Shown piece after piece: positions 4,927 to 9,477 of a DNA stretch of 9,477 nt. The position numbers and the translations under genes were made by a program. Position 1 is the first letter of the stretch, and every line of letters starts with the position of its first letter. The stretch is from Oligoflexia bacterium (GTDB lineage Bacteria > Bdellovibrionota > UBA1018), in contig CAIOHW010000174.1 in assembly GCA_903858195.1 (NCBI GenBank), positions 1-9,477 on the forward strand, read 5' to 3'. The notes beneath the pieces are model-generated. The model was not told the DNA's origin. It saw only the letters and a list, made by a program, of their open reading frames with translations, and did not search any database.

Positions 4927-7900
4927 GAAGGTGGTCCAGGCATTGGCACGCGTGGTGGTTCCGTCGCCGCTGGTTCCTACCTGAAAGGTCGCAGCAGGCG
5001 AGGTCGTCGCGATCCCGACGCGACTGAGTGCAAAGTCGCCGAAGATCAGAGTATTCACCGAAGAGTTCGCGATATGGAGCTTGTTGCTCTGGCTTGTGGC
5101 GTTACCACCCGCCTGATAACCGAGGAAAACGTTACCCGTACCCGTGCTCTGGTAGCCCGCCTTCCAGCCCAGCGCCGTGTTGTTGGTTCCGGTGTCGACC
5201 GAGCCCAAGGCCGAGAACCCCACGGCCGTGTTGCTGCCACCTGTGGTGGCAGAAGAGAGGGCAGAAGCACCCAGCGCCACCGAGTCCGTCACCGAGCTGG
5301 CTGAAACGAGTGATGAGGCGCCCATGGCCACGTTGTTCGCTCCCGAGTCGAGGCCCTGCCCCGCCTTGTAGCCCACAAGCGCATTTGAGCTTCCATCAAA
5401 CAGTGAACCCCCCGCCTGATAGCCCACAGCGGTATTGGAGCTTCCATCCTCCAGCGTCACCAGCGCTGTATGGCCCACTGCCGTGTTGCCTGACCCCGTA
5501 CCGTAGTTTGCCAGCGCCTGTGTACCGAGGCCGGTATTTTGGCCTCCCAGTCCCGTGAAGTTTCCCGCCTCGGAGCCGAGGAAGAGATTGGAGCGCGAGG
5601 CCGTGTGATCATAAGTATGCAGGAGCGGGAAGCCCTCCTGCTGGATCACTCCCACGGTCGCTGACTGAGTGGCATCGAGCCCGATGTCGTCCGTCACATG
5701 GAGCTGGTAATCAGGAAGAGCAGTCCCCAGACCCACGGAGGTGTAGCCCGCGCCAAGCGACACCACACCCGTGCCCGCCGACCAGAGGCCGACGCCTGCG
5801 GCCACGGGCTCCCACTGGCCTGCGCCCGCGTTGGCGCTCGAGTTCCAGCCCAGCACCTGGTTGTGGGTCGGAGCAGTCGATGCGAGCGTGCGATTTCTGA
5901 TCCTGGAGACTGTCATCGACGCATAGGTGCCCGATGCATCGCCCCCGGGGGCAGGGAGATCGGCTGCCGCAAGCAGCGCTCCAACCGTTGCGCGACCTTT
6001 CGAATCGACTGTGAGCTTGGTGTAGGTGCCGGCCGTCACACCTGAGTTGGCAAGCGTCACTGCCACCGAGCCTGCGCTGAAGCTTGACGAAGTCGCGTCT
6101 CCCGTCATCGTGGTGATGTAATTGCCGGACGCCTGCTTGTTGTTGAACGTGTTCCAGTCGGTGGCGGACAAGTAGCCTGCGCTCGAAGCCCCCGCCTGAC
6201 TGATGTTGATCACTGGAGTGCTCGAACCCGAGGTCACCGAAAGCGGCGTTCCGGCCTGAGCCGAAACCAAGCTCACAGTGCCCGTGTACTGGGGGCTCAC
6301 CCAGGTGGCATTGCCACTTGCATCAGTGGTGAGCACCTGACCTGCGCTCGGGGTCCCGAGCTTGAGTCTAAGGGTACCATCCACATGCAGGGTCGCTGCG
6401 GGAGTGCTCGATGACCCAAGTCCAATCCCCACACGACCCACACCTGCGTCGGCCGCAAAGTCGCCCACGATCAGATGGTTCGAAGAAGAATTGGCAATAT
6501 AGAGCTTGTTGTCACCCGAGGCTGTCGAGCCGGCGAGATCACCGATGAATACATTTCCGCTCCCCGTATTTGCGGCTCCGGCGTTTCTTCCCACGGCCAC
6601 GTTCCTGTCGCCTGAAACGTTTGACGAGAGCGCCCCCGACCCGAGGGCCGTGTTCATCTCTCCATCGATGATCGAACCCAGTGCCACAGCACCCACTGCC
6701 GTATTGTGATCCGAAATGGCCGAGGCGAGCGCATCGCGGCCCACGGCGGTGTTGTCCGCCCCGGCAGAAAGACTCTGGAGCGCCGTTGCCCCCAGCGCAG
6801 TATTGCCGGTGCCGGAGGTCAGCCCAGTGAGCGCCGAGGCGCCGACTCCCGTGTTCTTACCCGTACCCGAGGTCGTATCGGGTCCGGCCGATACCCCTGC
6901 AAAGAAGTTGCTTGTTCCCGTCGCATGAATGAAACGGGATGCATTCTGCTTGATGCGAGAGCTTGAGCCGAGCTGAATATTCCCGGTGAGAGTCAGCTGG
7001 TCTGCCGGTGTGCTCGTGCCGATCCCCACGTTGCCCGTACTGAAATGGATGTCAGAGCCGTTTGAGAGCCACTGGCTGGGGCTTGCGTTGTCGGTGCCGG
7101 GCTCCCATTGGCCCAGCCCTCCGTTTGCAGCACTATTCCACTTAAGCACCTGTCCGTTGCTCGAGGGACCGGTAGCCGATACCGTAAATCCCTGGATCTT
7201 TTCGACCGTCAGGCTCACCTGCCCAAAGTTGGGGCTTGCGATGTTGCCGTCATAGCCCAAAAGATCCGTGCTCACGTCACCCGTGGCATCGATGATGTAG
7301 TTGCCGGCCCGCTGCTTGTTACTGAAAGTCGTCCAATCCGAACTCGCAAGAAATCCGCTTGCAGAGCCCGACGCCTGGGCCATCGAAATCGTGGGGGTCG
7401 TGCTCCCGTTTGCCACTGAAAGCGGAGCCGTCCCTGTCACGAGCGTCACCGTTCCACCGGAGGCTGCCGGCAGTGCCTGCCAGCTTGCATTGCCCGAGGC
7501 GTCGCTTGCGAGAAACTTGCCGGCTCCCTGCTGTCCGTCATCGATTCTCAGGAGGGTGTTTGCCGACCCAGACACGTGCACGAGCGCCTGCGGGCTTGAA
7601 ACGGCCAAGCCCAAGCCAAGCCTGCCTGCCGAATCGAGCCTAGCCAGCTCGGTCGTACCCCCCGGTGCAAAAGAGATGTGATTTGAGCTCTGAAGCCCAA
7701 GGCCATTGGGAGGCGCCACTCCGGCCAGAGTCATTACGGCCTGAGACGGGCCGACCAGGGATGAAGCATCGCTGAACTTCACCGTGCCTGCCGCCACGAA
7801 CTCAAGCTGGCCTGCGCGAAGCTTCGCGTTCGTCGTCCCGTTATCCTGCTGGAGAGCGAGAAGTTCAGTCGTGGACTGGCCTGCCCCGGCACGAATCGAA

Positions 7901-9477
7901 AGCGTGGTCGATCCCGTGGTCGGGGTCTGGTCAAAGATCCGGGCTCCCCCGCTCACATCCAAAACCTGTGCAGGAGAGCCCGTTCCAAGCCCAAGCCTTC
8001 CCTGATCGGTGATGCGGGCGCGCTCGCTCATTGCGCCTGCACTCGAGCGGGTGCGAAACACGAGCGACCCCTTCTCTGCCGAGTCGGTGGCATCATTCAA
8101 GATAGCCTCGATGCGCGCGGCAGCGACACTGGCACCCGCATCGCTCTCGGCCCTAAATTCCAATCCCGTGCCGATCCCCGCTTGCGCACCTAGCGAAGAC
8201 TGGTGCTCGAGCACGAGTACACTTGTGGAAGCGTTCTGGGTGGAATCCTCGGTGACTGCATGCAGGCTCGAGGTAGGTGCCTCGGTCCCGATTCCCACGC
8301 GCCCGTTTGAGGCGATGATCCTCATGCGCTCGGTGGATGAGCCGGTCTTAAAAAGGAGGTCCGATCCGTCGGTCTCGAGGACGAGCCTGTCAGACGAATC
8401 ATTTGAAATCGAAGCCTTCGTGGTACTGCCCCGCTGGAATAGGATCGACTGCTGGGTCGTGCCCGAAGTCGAATCCCGAAGCTTGAGGCTTCCGCCACCT
8501 GCCGTATCGAAATGAAAGTTCGAACCCACGGCCTGAAGCGCGGCATCGGGTGAGGCGGTTCCAATACCCACCCCGGTTGAGGTGACCGAAAGCGTATCGG
8601 TGCCGGGATTGGACTGGCCCGAGCCCGAGTTCACCCGAAACAGATGGCTTTGCGCCGTGTAACGCATCGAAGGCCTGCTGCCTGAAAACGCGCCCCCAGA
8701 ATACGCGCTTGTGCCGAGATCCACCCAGCCTGCAGCGCCAAAGCCTGCGGCAGGCTGGCTATCGGGAGTGCCGATGAGCAAGCTCTGGTTTCCGGCTGCG
8801 GTGGCATGGCCGCCGATCGCAAGCCCCGCAACCGAGAGGCCTGAGCTCGTGATCGCGATCGGACCTGAGAGTCCGCCACAGCCCACCGGACCTGAAGCCG
8901 ACTCTCCAAAAACCGTGCAGGGCGAAGCCGCGCTCCCGCGCGAGGCAAGGATCCTTGAACTGCCATCGGCAGTGGTGTGACCGAGCGCCTGGGTGCCGTC
9001 ATTCGAAAGGTCGGTGAAATCGAAATACGAGCTTGCGCTCTGGGCGTTCCTGAATCGCGAATCACCGAGCACATCCAGCGGAGTGGCGGGAGTGGCGGTA
9101 CCGATGCCGACGTTGCCACCCGTGACGACGAGCTTGTCGGTGTCGACCCTAAAATCGCTATTCAGCACTTCAAGCGAATCGGTCTGGATATCGCCTGCCG
9201 TCATGGATGGGAAGTTGGGGATGCCGGGCGTGGTGCTCGCGATCTGCTGGCGCGCCCCAGTCGAATTGGTGAAGTAGAGGTTTGAGCCGTCAAACTCGAT
9301 CGCACCCGCTTCGGGGGTGGACATGAGCACGCCTTGCGACAGCTTGATCGGGGCGCTGGAAGCGGCGGTGCTCGAAGCCGGAAGGTGAAGCCAGGCACTC
9401 GGGCTTGCGGTTCCAACACCGATTCGGCCCGTGGAGCTGAATCGAATCTTTTCACTGACACTGCCGCCGTTTGCCCA
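4561..9477 (-). CDS. Giant mosaic tail-fibre-like surface protein with S74 C-terminal chaperone domain (5' truncated by window edge)
   Basis: The visible 1638 residues are open through the right edge; the codons up to 9477 read as the same repeat style (GRIGVGTASP), so the GTG at 9328-9330 is internal and the true start lies outside. The protein is Ser/Thr/Gly/Ala-rich and low in charge. About ten VGIGT..P-type motifs are spread along it, from 9409-9429 to 4996-5022. It also has GAIEFDGSNLYFT-type strands, TPTISMAQASG..SDWTTFSNKQ-type segments, two YadA-head-like ladders (6529-6909, 5107-5589) and a C-terminal S74 domain ending in a coiled coil. Such proteins are trimeric, shaft-like fibres: phage tail fibres and bacterial surface adhesins, including the mosaic adhesive trimer proteins described in Bdellovibrio. 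Here the protein is probably exported and surface-exposed, but the signal sequence is not in the window. No phage structural genes are nearby, which favours a cellular adhesin. Only two cysteines are visible (8878-8880, 8917-8919). The PPTase gene is coupled downstream. Confidence 0.88.
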   Translation of the reverse strand, partial: WANGGSVSEKIRFSSTGRIGVGTASPSAWLHLPASSTAASSAPIKLSQGVLMSTPEAGAIEFDGSNLYFTNSTGARQQIASTTPGIPNFPSMTAGDIQTDSLEVLNSDFRVDTDKLVVTGGNVGIGTATPATPLDVLGDSRFRNAQSASSYFDFTDLSNDGTQALGHTTADGSSRILASRGSAASPCTVFGESASGPVGCGGLSGPIAITSSGLSVAGLAIGGHATAAGNQSLLIGTPDSQPAAGFGAAGWVDLGTSAYSGGAFSGSRPSMRYTAQSHLFRVNSGSGQSNPGTDTLSVTSTGVGIGTASPDAALQAVGSNFHFDTAGGGSLKLRDSTSGTTQQSILFQRGSTTKASISNDSSDRLVLETDGSDLLFKTGSSTERMRIIASNGRVGIGTEAPTSSLHAVTEDSTQNASTSVLVLEHQSSLGAQAGIGTGLEFRAESDAGASVAAARIEAILNDATDSAEKGSLVFRTRSSAGAMSERARITDQGRLGLGTGSPAQVLDVSGGARIFDQTPTTGSTTLSIRAGAGQSTTELLALQQDNGTTNAKLRAGQLEFVAAGTVKFSDASSLVGPSQAVMTLAGVAPPNGLGLQSSNHISFAPGGTTELARLDSAGRLGLGLAVSSPQALVHVSGSANTLLRIDDGQQGAGKFLASDASGNASWQALPAASGGTVTLVTGTAPLSVANGSTTPTISMAQASGSASGFLASSDWTTFSNKQRAGNYIIDATGDVSTDLLGYDGNIASPNFGQVSLTVEKIQGFTVSATGPSSNGQVLKWNSAANGGLGQWEPGTDNASPSQWLSNGSDIHFSTGNVGIGTSTPADQLTLTGNIQLGSSSRIKQNASRFIHATGTSNFFAGVSAGPDTTSGTGKNTGVGASALTGLTSGTGNTALGATALQSLSAGADNTAVGRDALASAISDHNTAVGAVALGSIIDGEMNTALGSGALSSNVSGDRNVAVGRNAGAANTGSGNVFIGDLAGSTASGDNKLYIANSSSNHLIVGDFAADAGVGRVGIGLGSSSTPAATLHVDGTLRLKLGTPSAGQVLTTDASGNATWVSPQYTGTVSLVSAQAGTPLSVTSGSSTPVINISQAGASSAGYLSATDWNTFNNKQASGNYITTMTGDATSSSFSAGSVAVTLANSGVTAGTYTKLTVDSKGRATVGALLAAADLPAPGGDASGTYASMTVSRIRNRTLASTAPTHNQVLGWNSSANAGAGQWEPVAAGVGLWSAGTGVVSLGAGYTSVGLGTALPDYQLHVTDDIGLDATQSATVGVIQQEGFPLLHTYDHTASRSNLFLGSEAGNFTGLGGQNTGLGTQALANYGTGSGNTAVGHTALVTLEDGSSNTAVGYQAGGSLFDGSSNALVGYKAGQGLDSGANNVAMGASSLVSASSVTDSVALGASALSSATTGGSNTAVGFSALGSVDTGTNNTALGWKAGYQSTGTGNVFLGYQAGGNATSQSNKLHIANSSVNTLIFGDFALSRVGIATTSPAATFQVGTSGDGTTTRANAWTTFSDQRLKKNFSRMDDGLDGILKLSGYRYDWREGRDRSRQIGVIAQEVEKVFPEVVMRGTDGILSVAYDKLVAPLIEAVKELAARGESTDERVRRLEAENAELKQRLERIEKTMGLERAPASK
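5032..6348 (-). repeat. Internal duplicated fibre module, copy B (439 residues)
   Basis: The C-proximal copy of a large module, in protein order: GQVLTTDASGNATW, GTVSLV...GTPLSV...STPVINISQAG, GYLSATDWNTFNNKQASGNYI, QVLGWNSSANAGAGQWEP, SVGLGTALPDYQL, a 17-residue ladder, and the cap NKLHIANSSVNTLIFGDF. It matches copy A segment by segment. It is longer because it has an extra stretch containing TYTKLTVDSKGRATVGALL and a longer ladder. Confidence 0.8.
5107..5589 (-). repeat. YadA-head-like Asn ladder B (about 10 repeats, strict 17-residue period)
   Basis: The steps are NLFLG, NTGLG, NTAVG, NTAVG, NALVG, NVAMG, SVALG, NTAVG, NTALG, NVFLG. The spacing is 17 residues (51 bp) in every interval except the last, which is 16. 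Ser replaces Asn in the seventh step. Like ladder A, it ends in the NVF[I/L]G step and is followed by the NKL[Y/H]IANSS cap. Confidence 0.78.
6457..7527 (-). repeat. Internal duplicated fibre module, copy A (357 residues)
   Basis: The N-proximal copy. Segments in order: GKFLASDASGNASW, GTVTLVTGTAPLSV...TTPTISMAQAS, GFLASSDWTTFSNKQRAGNYI, QVLKWNSAANGGLGQWEP, NVGIGTSTPADQL, a 17-residue ladder, and the cap NKLYIANSSSNHLIVGDF. The same order recurs in copy B, separated by about 36 residues carrying one VGIG motif. Protein similarity is clear but the DNA is diverged, so the duplication looks old or selected for divergence. Confidence 0.8.
6529..6909 (-). repeat. YadA-head-like Asn ladder A (about 8 repeats of 16-17 residues)
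   Basis: Consecutive N-[T/V]-x-[V/L/I]-G steps occur: NFFAG, NTGVG, NTALG, NTAVG, NTAVG, NTALG, NVAVG, NVFIG. After a first gap of 18 residues, the asparagines are spaced 17, 17, 16, 17, 17, 16. Each step continues with x-x-A-L or A-G. This resembles the left-handed beta-roll head repeats of trimeric autotransporter adhesins, although those are usually nearer 14-16 residues. Confidence 0.75.

Noticed and set aside
5234..5252. 8-base inverted repeat ctgccacc / ggtggcag inside the fibre gene
   Set aside because: It lies within a repeated coding ladder and is explained by Gly/Thr/Ser codon usage; nothing suggests a terminator or a recombination site.
9328..9330. GTG as the true start of the giant fibre
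   Set aside because: The frame stays open to 9477 and the upstream codons encode the same type of repeat (GRIGVGTASP), so the GTG is internal.
4561..9477. Prophage tail-fibre gene
   Set aside because: The domain types occur in phages, but no phage structural, lysis or integrase gene is present; the neighbours are cellular enzymes, and the extreme length and module duplication fit a bacterial surface fibre better.

Overview
The window is almost completely coding, GC-rich, and carries six protein genes: four intact and two cut by the window edges. No RNA gene, CRISPR array, insertion sequence or transposase was seen. The gene types suggest a Gram-negative, possibly predatory or deltaproteobacterium-like (Bdellovibrionota/Myxococcota-type) genome: a giant S74 tail-fibre-like surface protein, a membrane-anchored sulfatase-fold enzyme and a NoeA-type methyltransferase. 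The taxonomic call is an inference from gene content only.

Layout, left to right. (1) 2-418, plus strand: the C-terminal part of an unrecognised acidic protein with four cysteines. It converges on the next gene with a 7 bp gap. (2) 426-2011, minus strand: a two-gene operon. A 65-residue signal/membrane protein of the 'YIDPGTGS' type comes first. It is coupled by an ATGA overlap to a 463-residue protein that joins a kinase-like catalytic-loop signature to a class I SAM methyltransferase. (3) 2012-2061: a 50 bp divergent intergenic region. (4) 2062-3915, plus strand: a five-TM sulfatase-superfamily enzyme with threonine at the nucleophile position, so more like the LtaS/EptA phosphotransferases than a formylglycine sulfatase. 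(5) 3893-4564, minus strand: a Sfp-type 4'-phosphopantetheinyl transferase whose 3' end overlaps the sulfatase-like gene by 23 bp, tail to tail. (6) 4561-9477, minus strand, open through the right edge: at least 1638 residues of a mosaic tail-fibre-like protein. It has many VGIGT-type repeats, two ladders of 17-residue YadA-head-like repeats, a large internal module duplication, and a C-terminal S74 self-cleaving chaperone domain with coiled coil. Its stop codon overlaps the start of the phosphopantetheinyl transferase gene (ATGA).

Two themes emerge. The divergent trio (small membrane protein, kinase-like/methyltransferase protein, membrane phosphotransferase-like enzyme) looks like a cell-envelope or surface-glycan modification locus. 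The right half encodes a very large trimeric surface fibre that is probably translated in one operon with a phosphopantetheinyl transferase, a pairing with no obvious functional explanation. The most notable features are the duplicated fibre module with its regular 17-residue ladder, the coupled PPTase, and the kinase-like signature fused to a methyltransferase beside an LtaS-like enzyme.
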